From Membranipora membranacea (lineage: Eukaryota > Bryozoa > Gymnolaemata > Cheilostomatida > Membraniporidae), in contig OU612074.1 in the NCBI GenBank assembly GCA_914767715.1, forward strand, positions 10,016,062 through 10,080,061: 64,000 nt of DNA. Reading direction: 5' to 3'. The notes under the pieces were generated by a model. It was not told the DNA's origin. It worked only from the letters and a program-made list of their open reading frames with translations, and did not search any database. Shown here piece after piece: positions 23,611-35,922 of the stretch. Position numbers and translations under genes: made by a program. Positions within the stretch are counted from its first letter, which is position 1, and each line of letters opens with the position of its first letter.

Positions 23611-26600
23611 TATATATATATACTTTATACTAAATATCATATGAACAAAGCGTAATGTGGTATCATGTTCATTTGTCATAAGAATCAGACAACACTACAC
23701 CAAAATTATGGTGCTGAGTGGGCAATTCAATGTAGTCCGGTGGCAGACTTTGCAAATGTGGCTAGAAATGAAACTTCATTCATGATTTTCGGTGGAAAGG
23801 GTTTGACAGTTGTTTCCTGTAGAGTTTTTCATGCTGATCGCAATGGTAATATTGTACCTTACACTATGTCGCACAATTTCAAAAAATTCTGCCGGCAAAT
23901 GGGAGAGTGATCAAAAAATGATGATATGGTTTCAAAACCTTCAAAATCTTAAAGAGCATGTAGGTCATGATGATGTGGCCAACAACAGTTGCAATACGCC
24001 CTTATATCACCTTTATATACCCTCCATTAAAGCGAGACTACTTTTTCAATTCTGCTGTAGCCATGAACACTGGCTCAGAATGTTCAACTAGATCTGACTT
24101 TTTTATTGTGGGTTTGTTTTGTCACCATTGATGATCAGAAATATTTCTGTCAGCGCTAAGCACTCTTTTGATGATGCTTCACAGAGTTAATCTTTGCTTT
24201 ACATGCTATATAACCTTATGAAAAGTATTTTAATGAATGGAAACTTAAAAATACGTACCATTTGAGCAACCAAATACACAGAGCATTGAAAAATTAAATC
24301 TCTAAGGACGTCCGAAGCCAAAATACACCACACTGAGTCAGCACAGATTTAATGATCATATCTACAACACTTAGTAAGTAGTTAGTAAGTAAATAAGTAA
24401 GTAAACGCAGTGTCCCAATTAAATATAAATATATATGTACAATATTTCAATGGTCTATGTTTTGCACCCGAATTCATTCACGAAATAAATTTTATTAGCA
24501 GTGCTTCCTAAACTGGTCTCTGTTACAATAATCTTAATTAGTATATACTATTACCACTTCTATAATTATCAATATAATAACGTTCAACATTTTAATTTGA
24601 CATATCATGGTGATTAAACAATTACACCTTCATTGGAGTTCACATTATGTAATCTGAGAATACTCTGTTGACCAATGAGTGTTCTGAGTTGTATCTTTGT
24701 GCTTTTGTAATATTATGTTGCGCTCATTAGAATTATATATTATTATATTATATAATATGTTAGTATTATTATTAGGATATATAAACAGATGTTTGGTTTT
24801 GCGCTGAGCCTTCCACAAATGAAACAAGTTTTATCGATTGTAGTTATTTGATCAAATTATGCTTTAAGCTATTTTTGTATTATTAAACAATATAAAGTTT
24901 TTCCTAGCTAAACAGAATAAGCGATACATTTGTTGAATTATATCACAGCCTGGTTTGTAACTTGACTTTGAGTTACTGCATGAATGACTGGTCTTATAAG
25001 TAGGCGGAAAATTGTAAAGAACAAATCTTCTCTTATTCAATTGTTTTGAGGAAAAAATTCATATTTTCACGAGTTTGCTATAGACTCTCAAATAAATAGT
25101 CGAAGAAAAAATAATAAATACAAGGACACGGACCTCCAAGAAATGTTATTTATCCTCTTCGAATGATGAACTCGTAAGGGGTTTGTTACATGGAGTATTT
25201 AAACATTGCAGAGGGGTTTCACATTACTCAAACAAAATATGACAGTTTGTATATATATTTACTGTTTAATGTTAACTTCTAAGTGGTGGACACTGGATTA
25301 TTACCACACGGCGGCTAGTTCCTGGCATTCCATTGTCAGCTCTGGCTAATAGGTACCTGCATCTCATACCGGTCGAGTACTCATTTGAACACAATATTGT
25401 ATGGTGCCCTAGAATCTGCCCTGTCTTATTGATTTTAGAATTCTGAGTTGTCCTCTTAGAATTTGAGAGAGGATAAATTCAACCCTCATGTTTATATTAT
25501 AGCTTACACCCAGAGCTTTATAAGGCACAGGCTATTACTTTCTTCCACAAAACCGTTTATATATCAGAGTAAATATATAATCTGATATATATATATATAT
25601 ATATATATGATTAGCACGATAACCACAATTATTTTGTGTTTCACATAAGTTTTATTGTGTGAGAGCATAATCCAAAACTCAGTTGTACTCGTATCTAAGA
25701 CCCAGTTAGGATAATCGGATATATGTGTGAGGTGATGGGAATTGAAAGGTTAAAGCCTTGGTAGCCTGACATGCTCCTGTATCACATTGATTTTGCCATA
25801 CTTTGGTCTATCATGTGACCAAGTTTCAGCATTAGAATCCAAGTAGTGAAGAATTTTGGGCTCACAGATGTAATGGTATTGGTCGTATTAATGTATCACT
25901 TCTAAAAAACTGAGAGCTGATGCCTGCAAACTAAGAGCAACTTGGTTCCAAATAAGCGGCAGCCCCCTTCAACTGAGACTGTACCTTGTGATTTTAACTG
26001 AAATTTTTTGCAACCATAAACAATTATCAAAATACATGTTGCAAACAGGGCTAAAACCCAGAAATTAAGTACAGTTATCATGAAGGACGTATAATGTATT
26101 TACTAAATTCTTGACATCTGACGACATGGTAAAGCGGTTGTTTTTACGAACTCTTGTTTGCAGTGATGCACAATCAAGTGAATATATTTGTTCTAGTTAC
26201 TGTTAAATACAACCTAAATATTCAGGTTCTGCTTTTTTTCTGCCTCCTGTTGGTGGTTTAACTTTACATTGGTGGGTGGGATGAGTGATGGTAAAAAATA
26301 ATGTATGTTTTTTGTACTTTTGTGCTTTCGATTATTTGTTTTTATTTCAGGTACCAAAAGTCTTATCTGAACTGATCAGATATTCATGGTACATTGATTT
26401 TCATCATATTTAGTTTCGCTCCCGTTCCTCGGAATAACTAGATTGTAAGACCTCTCAGCAGGGCTAAGTATTCTTTTGGATATGTTTTGCCCTACTTAGT
26501 GAATGTTGGTCATGCCACTATCACTTCTTGGTAGTGCTATCTTACATCATACTTTAGATTCTGGAAAATTGGAAGATGCTTGAAGATCTACGGACATATT

Positions 26601-27047
26601 TTGTTGCCAAAATATCAAAGTTTCATATAATTTCTTAATTTTTTTAATTTTTTAATTGAGATTGTCATTCATAAAAAGGGTCTTATAATGTTGGACGAAA
26701 GGATTCCCAACTTTCTCTGTGGAGCATAAATGCCTCATTGACATCTGTAAAAGAAAAAATTAGAAAAAAGGATATTTGGATTGCAATGTCTATTCTCATA
26801 CCCCACTCATTCAAAACTGTCAATCACCCTCACACTGAATATGAGCGATGACATGACGAATATTGCTTTAAATTCAGGCAGAGGGAACGTTCCACAGTCA
26901 TTTATTCAACGGTTCAATCCTTATATTCTTCTTACAGACAAATATGTCCTTATTGTCATTTCCGTTCATGACTACTCAAGGGAATTTATATTAGAATGTG
27001 CATAAGATATATGTCATACCTTTAATAGTCGATTGTCTCTTGTTTTG
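23320..27047. other. Stretch without recognisable gene
   Basis: I see (TA)n runs near 23576-23625 and 25588-25610, AAGT-type repeats near 24370-24400, and a SINE tail fragment at about 25918-25995. An 81-residue plus frame at 23665-23910 has no recognisable domain. Confidence 0.4.
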
Positions 27048-27352
27048 TTAACCTGGAATCTTTTCGTAAACATTCCCAACTACTGTCAAAACTTTTTGAG
27101 CAGTGTCACTATTCACTATTTTGTTGATTGCTGATATAAGATCAGCTTCAGTTTGAGTGACAGCTGGAAATGAAGATCAGAATGAATATTAAGGCAAAGC
27201 TTAAATGTTGGCCAGTTTGTATGGAATGATTGGTACGAAATAATTTAACAAAGATTTTATGCACAAAGGGGAAGAATGATTAGTAAATGTAAGAGGAGCT
27301 TTAACTTACTGAATAAAGCTACGAGGAGTGAGATAAGTGCAAGTACCTTCAT
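27048..27352 (-). CDS. Small secreted peptide C (52 residues)
   Basis: Minus strand: coding exon 1 is 27352-27310 (ATG to phase 1 donor GTAAGT), exon 2 is 27163-27048 ending TAA. The signal peptide starts MKVLALISLLVALF; the mature part is about 35 residues with EADL, NKIVNSD and VVGNVYEKIPG, predicted by eye to be an amphipathic helix. Homology to copies A and B covers both exons, the intron, the upstream intron and the noncoding first exon (ending about 27728 at a GTATGT donor). The segment that carries the TATA box in A and B is missing here: homology jumps from the 5' UTR straight to the palindrome arm near 27770-27790. The gene may be silent or use another promoter. Compared with A, both hydrophobic and polar positions have changed conservatively and the frame is intact. 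Confidence 0.75.
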
Positions 27353-27787
27353 CTTAATCTGAAAGAATTGAGAGATAGGATTAAAAGAGGAACACTCTAG
27401 AAACAGTGAAAATGTACGCCTAGCAGCTCTCTGTCAATTTACTCACAAGCTAATAGCACTTTATTCCTTCACCGGTGAGAACCAACTTATTAGTTTTCTA
27501 TGATAGGAATGCGTCATACTTCTGCAGGTCACTGATACACTTAAAAGTCAGAACCCCTTCCTGACATCCTTCAACACAGATATGCAGATATAGTTGATAG
27601 GATAATGTTTCAATTTAGCCGGAGTCTTTTTTCGGAGAGGTTCAAATCAATGTGTTCTTATTAATAGATGACATTCAACCTTTTTCTGAATGGGAACACA
27701 GTTAGCTCTATAAAATGGTATACATACTTATTTTGGAGGTCTATTAGGAGTGCTGTGAATGAGAAGATTGATGACTAATCTTAGTTG

Positions 27788-30175
27788 AAAGTTATGTTTT
27801 TCTGTTGAGAAAAATGCAAGACTATTCGGTATCATTAGCTTGAGAGGAAAAGGATGAAGAAAGTATCAAACGTATTTAATAAAAATATCAATACCATCTA
27901 ACAATGATATTCCTGCCAAAATATGTTACTTCCAATGTAGAAGGTACATAGATCAGATATTATTGCAACTCTCAAAGAAATCATGGGGCTCATGATGAAG
28001 AAATATTTTTATATGAATAAAAAACAATTTTAAAATATAGTGCATGCAGATAGACTAGATAGCCTTTATTTAACAAAAAAGCTATTGGTGTGCTTTGCAG
28101 TGTAACACAAAGGTACACCGCTCATTTGTTGCGGTGTGTGGAGCGGTTTGGTTTGATGGTAAAGTTCCAAGGATGCCACTAATCCCCAAGAATCTTCTGA
28201 ATATATACAGCACTCCTGTCATGAAATAGCAGAGAATGTTTGCTACAGCAAACACTGACAAACTCTCCTGTTGGTATAGGATGGATAATCTTAATATCTT
28301 GCTTTTGAATCCTTTCAAGTGCCTTCAAGTTTTTCTTTGTACTCGAAAAAATTTTCAAAGAACCTGCTGAGAAACTGAATGTGATTACCAGGATCAGACC
28401 AGGTTGTGTTGATATTCTCTTACACAGGCCTGGGTAGTCATAGCAGTTGTACAACCAATTACTAGTTACATGTGCTACTAGTTTGTCAAAAGGGTCACCC
28501 ACCATGGAATGAGCCGAGGTCCGCGGGATCAGCAGTCCTGAATTTTACCACAAGACAACCCATCTGATGTATTTTCAATGAAAATTCCAACTAAATCATA
28601 ATATCAGATTCTCATTAGAATTAGGGAAAACAGAACTCTTCATATGGTTCAGTCTGCTGTTTTGCTTTTGCAGTCATGACTTGAAAAGCTGTATCCTTTT
28701 AGAGTATAAAACGGTTTTACCAGAGTTCAGCTGAAATCAGGTTAAGTAGTGTTGTCTCACATGTACCCATTCTATTTTTGCTTAGCAATTCAGATGTGCC
28801 AGCAATGTCACCATCAACATCAAAACCCTTACAACCAGTTACCAAACCATATTTATCACTTTTATTAAAAATGTATTGATACTAATAATGGAGATTTCAT
28901 TGATCAGGATTCTGGCAGAATTATTAACATGGCACTATGAAGCATTTGTGATTAGTGTCCATTTCCACTATTGCAAGCCAAGTAAAGTTCCGCTTTGTGA
29001 CTGATTGCAAATAATATGAAGATTTAATAAATGCAAATCAGTACAAACTTTGCTTGGGTTGCAAGTGGAAATGGGGACTAAACATAAATGCTTCATAGTG
29101 CCTTGTTAATGATTCTGCCAAAATCCTGATCAATAAAATCAGTAACAATTAGTATATCATATAATCATAAAAACCTTAAATGATAGCGATAAATGAGTTG
29201 GTAAATGGTTGGAGTGCTGGAAGTGGTTATTATTGAGGATGACTGCAATACATCATAACTGCTCAGCAAAATTGCTGGTAGGTGAAAATATTAAGAATTC
29301 ATCTGGATAGCTAGGGGTGGAATGTATAGGTGAAAACAAGTATCAGTACATGTGAAACAGCACTACTAAACCTGATTTTCGCTGAACTCTGGTAAATCCG
29401 GTCATGACTGCAAAAGCAAAACACCAGACTGTAGGATCCATATTGAACCTAATCGATGCCAAATCCGATAATTATTTCTGATATGAAAATAACATCAAAA
29501 GTTGTCTTTACAAAGATCTATAACACACCTAAATCTGTTTTCCTAACTCTACCATGAGAATGATTTAGTTGGTCTTTCCATTGCAAGCGTTTAAAATGGG
29601 TTGTCTTGGGGTAAAATTCAGTAACAGTAAATCCCGAGGACTTAGGCTCAATCTATTGGGGGTGGGGGAGTGGGTTGTTTTGACCAGCTAGCAGTACAGG
29701 TGACAAGTAAAGGGTTGTACAACTGCTATGCCTTACTGCGCCTAGTTGAGAGCCTGGTTTTCACATTCAGTTTCTCAGCAGGTGGTTTGAAAAAATTTTG
29801 AGTACACAGAAATGACTGTCTCACTATCCAACCATATTTTGCGATTCAGTTACAATAAAATGCCAGAAGGTGTACACTTGATAGAAGAGAAATGGATATA
29901 AGGGCCATAGATGTTGGCATTTTTGAGTGTCAATCAAATTACTGTCACATCTCGCATTTCCATCCTGAAGAAGCTTAGTCACTATTAGTAAATAATCAAC
30001 AATATTCACAGTCTCATCTACATTGGAACAAGGAGCTAGACATGATTGGAAGAAACATAATCCGGCAGGATATCATTGTATAGACAGTATTAACCATTTT
30101 TATTAAATACATCTAAACTTACTTCCTCTTTTTCCGTCCAAGCTAATGATCCCGGATTCAACAGAAATACCATAA
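27788..30175. repeat. Large palindrome between peptide genes C and A
   Basis: Left (27788-29008) and right (29032-30175) arms are imperfect reverse complements around a centre near 29020. Matching points: AGTTATGTTTTTCTGTTGAG (27790) with its complement near 30160; ATTAGCTTGAGAGGAAAAGG (27838) with its complement near 30140; CAACCTGG and GCTGAGAAACTGAATGTG (28365) with its complement near 29775; and GGCACTATGAAGCATTTGTG (28931) with its complement near 29095. The left arm also holds the LINE-like segment 27965-28338, which is absent on the right. Both arms contain a tRNA-like stretch (GGGTTGTCTTG...GGTAAAATTCAG). Peptide genes C and A lie outside it, reading away from each other. Confidence 0.85.
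27965..28338 (-). pseudogene. LINE-like relic, 3' end (copy 2)
   Basis: Minus translation gives LKALERIQKQDIKIIHPIP then DRSAVYIQKIL, then HPWN and STHRNK, separated by stops. This order resembles the end of LINE ORF2 proteins after the reverse transcriptase domain. The same sequence occurs at 44100-44487 (duplicate) and, more diverged, at 730-1190. Confidence 0.4.
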
Positions 30176-30317
30176 CTTTGTGTCTATTGGCCTCACTTGC
30201 ACTTCCAAGTGTTTCTCATAGAGTGTCTAATGCAGTCATAGATTCTAGTGGCTACTTAAGGAATATAGGAACTTTCAATAGCTTCCAGCTTATTGAATGC
30301 TCTACATATTTTGTTGT

Positions 30318-30325
30318 ATATAAAG
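30318..30325 (+). promoter_or_regulatory. TATA box of peptide gene A
   Basis: TATATAAA, followed about 30 bases later by the presumed start and a noncoding exon ending 30390 at a GTAAGT donor. The same arrangement recurs at 46489-46496 for gene B. Confidence 0.75.
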
Positions 30326-30786
30326 AGGCATCAACTTAGATAAGTTATCAGTCTTCTCAGTTCACATACTCCTATTGATCTCCAAATAAAGTAAGTTAAG
30401 TATACTGTAATATAGAGCTAACTGTGGTAACCTTTTGGAAAAAAAGTTCAATGTGTTCTATTGATTAATTACACATTGACTTGAACTTCTCCAACAAAAT
30501 ACATAGGTGCTTGGTACATTATCCTATTACCTATATCTGCAAGGGGTGGAATGATGTCAGGGAGGGAAACTGACTTTTAAAGTTTATCAATGAACTGTGC
30601 AACACATTCTGATCACTGAACACTAATATATTGGTTCTCATGTATATTTGTTCTCACGAGTGTAGGATGAAGTGATATTTGCCTGTGAATATGTCGACAA
30701 AGAGCTGCTAAAAATAGATTTTACTGTTTTTCACTGTGTTTCTTCTATAATCTTATCTCTCCAATCATCCTTTCTTTCAGATAATA

Positions 30787-31100
30787 ATGAAGGTACTCGT
30801 ACTCATCTCACTGCTCATTGCTGTGTTCGGTAAGTTAAAACTTTACACAAATATTACCCATCTCTAACCTTCAAATCATTCTCCCCTGAGTGGATAAAAT
30901 TTGATAAATTATTTTTTTTCGTTCCATAGAAATTTGCCAACATTCACACTTTGCCTTAATAGATAATCTGATCTATATTTTCAGCTGTTACTCAAACTGA
31001 AGCTGATCTTAAATCAACCATCAGCAAAATAGTGAATAGTGATGCTGGTCAAAAAGTAATATCTGTAGTTGGGAATGTTTATGATAAGATTAAAGGATAA
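30787..31100 (+). CDS. Small secreted peptide A (52 residues)
   Basis: Coding exons are 30787-30829 and 30985-31100. The first is preceded by a pyrimidine-rich CTTTCTTTCAG acceptor and ends in phase 1. The protein begins MKVLVLISLLIAVFA (signal peptide) and continues VTQTEADLKSTISKIV, NSDAGQKVISVVGNV, YDKIKG. The mature part of about 36 residues has no cysteine, is rich in K, S, V and I, and plots as an amphipathic helix, so membrane-active, structural or signalling roles are all possible; I recognise no family. A noncoding exon (about 30345-30390) lies upstream behind a TATA box. After the stop, a donor at 31128 leads to a 3' UTR exon from 31322 with AATAAA at 31414-31419. The protein is identical to copy B; only two synonymous sites differ. 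Confidence 0.8.
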
Positions 31101-31413
31101 CAAAACAAGTGGCAGCCTACTATCAAGGTATGTAATATATCTTATGAATATTGTAATATAAATGCCCTTGTGCTGTCATGAACAGAAATGACAATGAGGA
31201 CATATTTGACTACGAGGCATACGATTTTTAGTAAAAATATTACGATCATTAGTAATATGTGTGTCGAGTAAGAATGTAAAAATTTAATCTCAATGACCTA
31301 TGTTCCTTTTTCCTTTTATAGATGTCAATGACGCATATATGAGCCATATAGAAAGCAGGGAATCCTTTCATCCAGCATTATAAGATCCATTTTCATGCTT
31401 GACATTGCTAATT

Positions 31414-31419
31414 AATAAA
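31414..31419 (+). terminator. Poly(A) signal, peptide gene A
   Basis: AATAAA in the 3' UTR exon (from 31322), with a second overlapping AATAAA-type site about 15 bases later. The equivalent in gene B is at 47646-47651. Confidence 0.65.
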
Positions 31420-31859
31420 CAAATAAGTAAATAAATTATACGACACCAAAGATCTTTTTCAACAAAAAATTGTTAGTAGATATTCAAGCAACTTCTAGTT
31501 TCCCGAGATCTACAGTATTAAGTAAGGTAGCACCATCAAGAAGTGATAGTAATGCGACTAAAATTAAAGAACTATGGTAAAAAAATCCAAAAAAAACTTA
31601 ACGCGTAGAGGTTTTGCAATCTAGTTATTTCAAAGTATGTAAGAGAAACTAAATATGATGACAGTCAGTGTACCGTGAATCTGATCAGTCAGATCAGTTA
31701 TCAACAAAAATTTTAATCATTAACTCACAACAAATGGAAAGTTGAACCAATAACAGGATTCAGAAAAGAAGCAGAACCTGAATCTGTAATTGTTTTAACA
31801 GCAACAAGCACTAGCAAACAAAAGTATAAATTTAACTGTCTGTGCATCACTAAGTTTGT

Positions 31860-32089
31860 CTATTCCTTGTATGGGTCCTTGTTTTCAAAAGCGTTATCAT
31901 CAAAGTGTTTTGAACATAGCTTCGACTTTGATGTGAGCTTGTTCGACGGCCTTGTCAGCGTTACATTTGCTATCCACATGTTGAGCATAGCACAGTCCTT
32001 TGGGAAGGAAAAAGTGTGACAGCTTTCTCCCAATCTGATGAACTAACAGGGGTGTTGTCACAACCTGCTGCAATGCATCTGTTTGGCAT
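31860..32089 (-). pseudogene. THAP-domain pseudogene
   Basis: This is homologous to the intact reading frames at 33251-33481 and 48093-48323. A one-base deletion in an A-run (near 32007) shifts the frame, and the splice acceptor in front of the ATG has changed from AG to GG (near 32092). It sits at the end of segmental block A. Confidence 0.75.
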
Positions 32090-32376
32090 ACCCGTAAAAC
32101 AAGACACAAAGATGGATGAAAAATAATTAAGGACCAATGGATGCTGTTTGCTTTACCATTATTTGGTGTTCCACCGATCCAAAACTAAACAGCTTCTTTT
32201 ACTGATCATATTGGCATTTTTTACTGGTTTAATTGCAGTGCAGCACCCATCATATCATGAACACGATACCAATGAGCAATACTTCTCGACTAGACAAAAA
32301 TAATTTAATCTACACCGTATCAAACATTATTTGCATCACTTACTTAGAGTATAGGGTGGTTTCTGCTCTGTCAATG

Positions 32377-33059
32377 TGTTTATCCTTATGGAGAAATAAG
32401 AGTGTATTACAGATCCAGAATGAAGCCTAATTATCATGAGTATAATATCCTTCTATGAATGTTGACAGCTTTTAGTTTTATCGTACCTGGGCTTGAATGA
32501 GCCGTTTCATTTATGTGATCAATTACCGGATTGAAAGTAGTGCATCATTCCATGCTGGCTGACTATTTGTTGTCTACCTATAGCCTTTGAAAATGTACTT
32601 GAGAAATTTGCCTGCCCATCGATAAATATAGTGTCCAGTTTACTATCTGATACCTTTCATTACCTAAGCAGACTACAAAGCTGCGTATCCATAGACAAAC
32701 ACAAAATACTAACATGTCATTGGCTAATCCAAAGACCATGCTGTGAAAGCAAACGAATTACCTAGTATCTCAATGAGCAATACCAAAACAATGTTCCATT
32801 AACTCACTCAAAAAATGGAATTTAGAAAAAAAAATTTCTTCCAGATGATAGACAATGTTTCAATTAGTGGACACAGAAAATCATTTGGATAAATCCCATT
32901 TAGTTTGCGAGATTTGACAATTTGTATGAATTCAATAACATCACTATAATGCATGAATAGCCTTTGTTATTACTGCCTTGAGTCATAAGCAATATTATAA
33001 GGACCCTCCTACGTCACAGGGTCATTAACCAGACACATCACTTGGGTTAAATACGTGAA
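32377..33059. other. Stretch without recognisable gene
   Basis: No supported feature. It separates two copies of a THAP-containing local duplication (31670-32360 and 33060-33770). Confidence 0.4.
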
Positions 33060-33250
33060 TACCGTGAATCTGATCAGTCAGATCAGTAATGAACAAATAT
33101 TTTAATCAATCAACTCACAACAAATGGAAAGTTGAACCAATAACAGGATTCAGAAAAGAAGCAGAACCTGAATCTGTAAATTGCTTTAACAGTAACAAGC
33201 ACTAGCAAACCAAAGTATACATTTAACTGTCTGTGCATCACTAAGTTTGT

Positions 33251-33481
33251 CTATTCCTTGTATGGGTCCTTGTTTTCAAAAGCTTTATCATCAAAGTGTT
33301 TTGAACATAGCTTCGACTTTGATGTGAGCTTGTTCGACGGCCTTGTCAGCTTTACATTTGCTAACCACTTGTTGAGCATAGCACAGTCCTTTGGGAAGGA
33401 ATAAAGTGTGACAGCTTTCTCCCAATCTGATGAACTAACAGGGGTGTTGTCACAACCTGCTGCAATGCATCTGTTTGGCAT
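33251..33481 (-). CDS. THAP zinc-finger protein, short (76 residues)
   Basis: The start MPNRCIAAGC follows an AG acceptor (TTTCACAG, exon from 33483) and TAG ends the frame at 33251. THAP fingers are C2CH DNA-binding domains. Seen here: CX4C at residues 5-10, a Trp in DWEKAV, FPKD, a second Trp in LNKWLANVK, and CSKHF giving the last C and H. The usual AVPTIF-like segment after the finger is absent and the protein stops about 15 residues later, so it is shorter than most THAP proteins. An unseen upstream noncoding or coding exon is expected. A nearly identical copy is at 48093-48323 and a dead one at 31860-32089. Confidence 0.65.
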   Translation of the reverse strand: MPNRCIAAGCDNTPVSSSDWEKAVTLYSFPKDCAMLNKWLANVKLTRPSNKLTSKSKLCSKHFDDKAFENKDPYKE

Positions 33482-33830
33482 ACCTGTGAAACAAGACACA
33501 AAGATGGATTAAAAATAATTAAGGTCCAACTTTTTGACACAGGGATGTTGTTTGCTTTACCATTATTTGTTGTTTCACCGATCCAAAACTAAACAGCTTC
33601 TTTTACTGGTTATATTGGCATTTTTTACTGGTTTAATTGCAGTGCAGCACCCATCGTATCATGAACACGATACCAATGAGCAATACTTCTCGACTAGAGA
33701 AAAATAATTTAATCTACACCGTATCAAACATTATTTGCAATATTTACTTAGAGTATAGGGTGACATTTGGTTACTTAATAAACTAGTCTGAGCCCCCCTT
33801 CCTCCGGCGACCCCCAGCCAGGGGAGGAAG

Positions 33831-34076
33831 TGTAGAATATGACAAACTGAGTTATATGTAAGATACTGAATGTTGTATTCTCATGAACTGCAAAGCCTAA
33901 CTAAGGCAGTAGAAAAATCCTCTCCACACTACAATTGCAAAACAACAACTGAAACTTTATGAAAGAAACTGAAACTACATGTCACATGACTTGAGCATGG
34001 GATTATGGGATATCTCAACATAAAATAAAAGGGAACATAACTACAATTTACTAACAGCATATTAGCACAGATCACA
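33831..34076 (-). repeat. 3' LTR of Ty3/gypsy element
   Basis: The 246-base LTR begins TG and ends CA. It differs from the partner LTR at 37785-38027 by five substitutions and one 3-base indel. Flanked by GGAAG at 33826-33830, matching GGAAG at 38028-38032 (5-bp target duplication). On the minus strand a purine tract (ATGGGGAAG) precedes it. Confidence 0.95.
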
Positions 34077-34107
34077 CTTCCCCATGATCTCAAGATCATA
34101 CTTCGGA

Positions 34108-34914
34108 TCAGGTGTCATAAATATTGTTACCGAATCGCTGAGGGGGATTACGGGCCCTGGCTTGGTGATCTTGCTCTCCGACACTCTCATTGTCACTGGC
34201 ATCACTAACACTTCCATGTTGTCCCGCATCGTCATCAGATGCATCCTCCCCACCAAGGTCACCTAGCTCATAGTCAATAGCGCCTTGAATTGATTGTCCA
34301 TTCTCTTCATTGGTTGGAGGGAAATGCTGGCGTAGCCTTAGGTCACTGACATGTCTTGGTGTGCTACCAACCTTAACAGCAGTGTTTGAGATGATAGCGG
34401 TTACCTCCCCAGTTGGCCATGTAGTCGTGCAGCGGGCACCAGGAGGTTTTACATACACACTGTCTCCAACACTGAATGGATTGAGATGAGTGTCTCTCTG
34501 TCGACGGAACGAGTTCCCTGTCACATCTGGCAATGACTGACCGCCGTATTGGTAGATAGATTCCGCCGGCGTGCTACCATCAACTTTTGCTGAAAAGTTG
34601 TACCAGTACACCATATCCTGTACTGAGCCACAGGAGCGAGCAACCATTCTCTTGATTGTTCTATGTTGCCGTTCTACTATGCCGTTTCCTTGCTTCTTGT
34701 AGGCACAACTGAATATATGGTCCACGTTCCACTTAGCCATAAATCCACGGAACCTCTCGCTCACATAACATGGTCCATTATCAGTTAACAGTTCTCTAGG
34801 AGGTCCACGCTCATTGAAGATTTGTCCTAGTAGTTTTATGACAGCTTCGGTCGTCTCATTGGTGAGCTGTTGCCATATAGAGAATCTGCTAGGTCCACAG
34901 TCTATTAGGGTCAA
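34108..34914 (-). pseudogene. Gypsy integrase core and C-terminal region
   Basis: This 268-residue frame has the DDE integrase pattern: LIDCGPSRF for the first Asp, LLTDNGPCYVSERF for the second and GIVERQHRTIKRM for the Glu. A chromodomain is not obvious; the tail is acidic. An in-frame TAA lies just upstream at 34945-34947 and separates it from the zinc-binding part. Confidence 0.85.
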
Positions 34915-35085
34915 GTAAGGACTGCCTCCATAATGAGTGATGTCTTATGCTAGTCTGAACCATGTCTCATCAACCGAAAGCTCACCATTTTCCCATCTTA
35001 CTGGTGCTGGATCAACACGTCTGCAGACTTCGCATTCCTTCAACGCTTGGACCACATCATCTTTTTGTACTGCATCGCCCCACTT

Positions 35086-35922
35086 TCACCTGGAAAGATA
35101 AAAGGTCCTTTCCACCCCCAGGTGGTTAGTATCATGAAGGTCACGCACAGCCTCAATAGAGTATCGGCCAACACAGCCAACTGATACAACCTGAGCTAGA
35201 GGTTTGAGCCATTTCTTAGGAACCCTTGTAAGTGCATCAGCTAGATTAGCCTCTGACTTGACCAATACCATCTCAACATGTAAGTCATACAACTCGATTA
35301 GTTCAGCGATCATACTCAACCTCCTCCTAGTAAGCAGCTCACCAAGACCTCCGACCTTAGGACGCTTGCTGTCATTTATGACCGATTTCACCCAGCCATA
35401 CACAGTAGCAGAATCTGTCATAACTTTCATAGACTTCAACTCCCATTTTATACCACAGCTCAAACCTCTGACTACTGCCTCTAACTCAGCAACATTGATA
35501 TGATTGCCATCATCTTTCCTCAACCAACAGCCATCCTCTACCATCACACCACCTATCTCAACTATCACTCCAACAGCTAGGCTGCTTGCATCACACCATA
35601 TCACTCCTTCCTCAGTACAAGGCACAGACCATACTCCACAAACAGGGTCTCTTTTGGCTAGCATTGCCTGAGTTTCAAGCAGCATCTCCTTTACGCGAGT
35701 GGGAACCTTGACATCCCAGTCACAATCACTTGCCTGTCTCTTCATAAAGCTGCATGCTACTCGTAGCCATCCACCTAAAGGATAATGCCCAGTGAGGCGA
35801 CCACACACCGAGAACAACTCTCGTTTAGTCACTACATCAGCTATGTCACCGTACTCATTGTTCCTACCCCAGACCAACTCATCACTCTCAGTAAGCTTTA
35901 CACGCAAGCACCCTAGCATCAC
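35086..35922 (-). pseudogene. Gypsy RNase H and integrase zinc-binding start
   Basis: A 278-residue frame. The RNase H part shows VIWCDASSLAVGV, HINVAELEAV and MTDSATVYGW; the end (LHDTNHLGVER) begins the integrase HHCC domain and then loses frame near 35086. Residues CEVC, the second half of the zinc site, are readable in another frame near 35020. Confidence 0.8.

Larger units (their letters stand above)
27788..32376. repeat. Segmental duplication, block A
   Basis: This block is repeated in the same orientation and order at 43953-48622: palindrome, TATA promoter, peptide gene, 3' UTR exon and THAP fragment. Bases agree almost throughout by eye, with occasional indels; B has extra bases near 46368 and 47405-47490. 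Homology ends at TCAATGTG (32376 and 48622). Confidence 0.9.

Noticed and set aside
23665-23910. 81-residue plus frame
   Set aside because: No domain, no convincing splice sites, and it is not distinguishable from chance in this AT-rich stretch.
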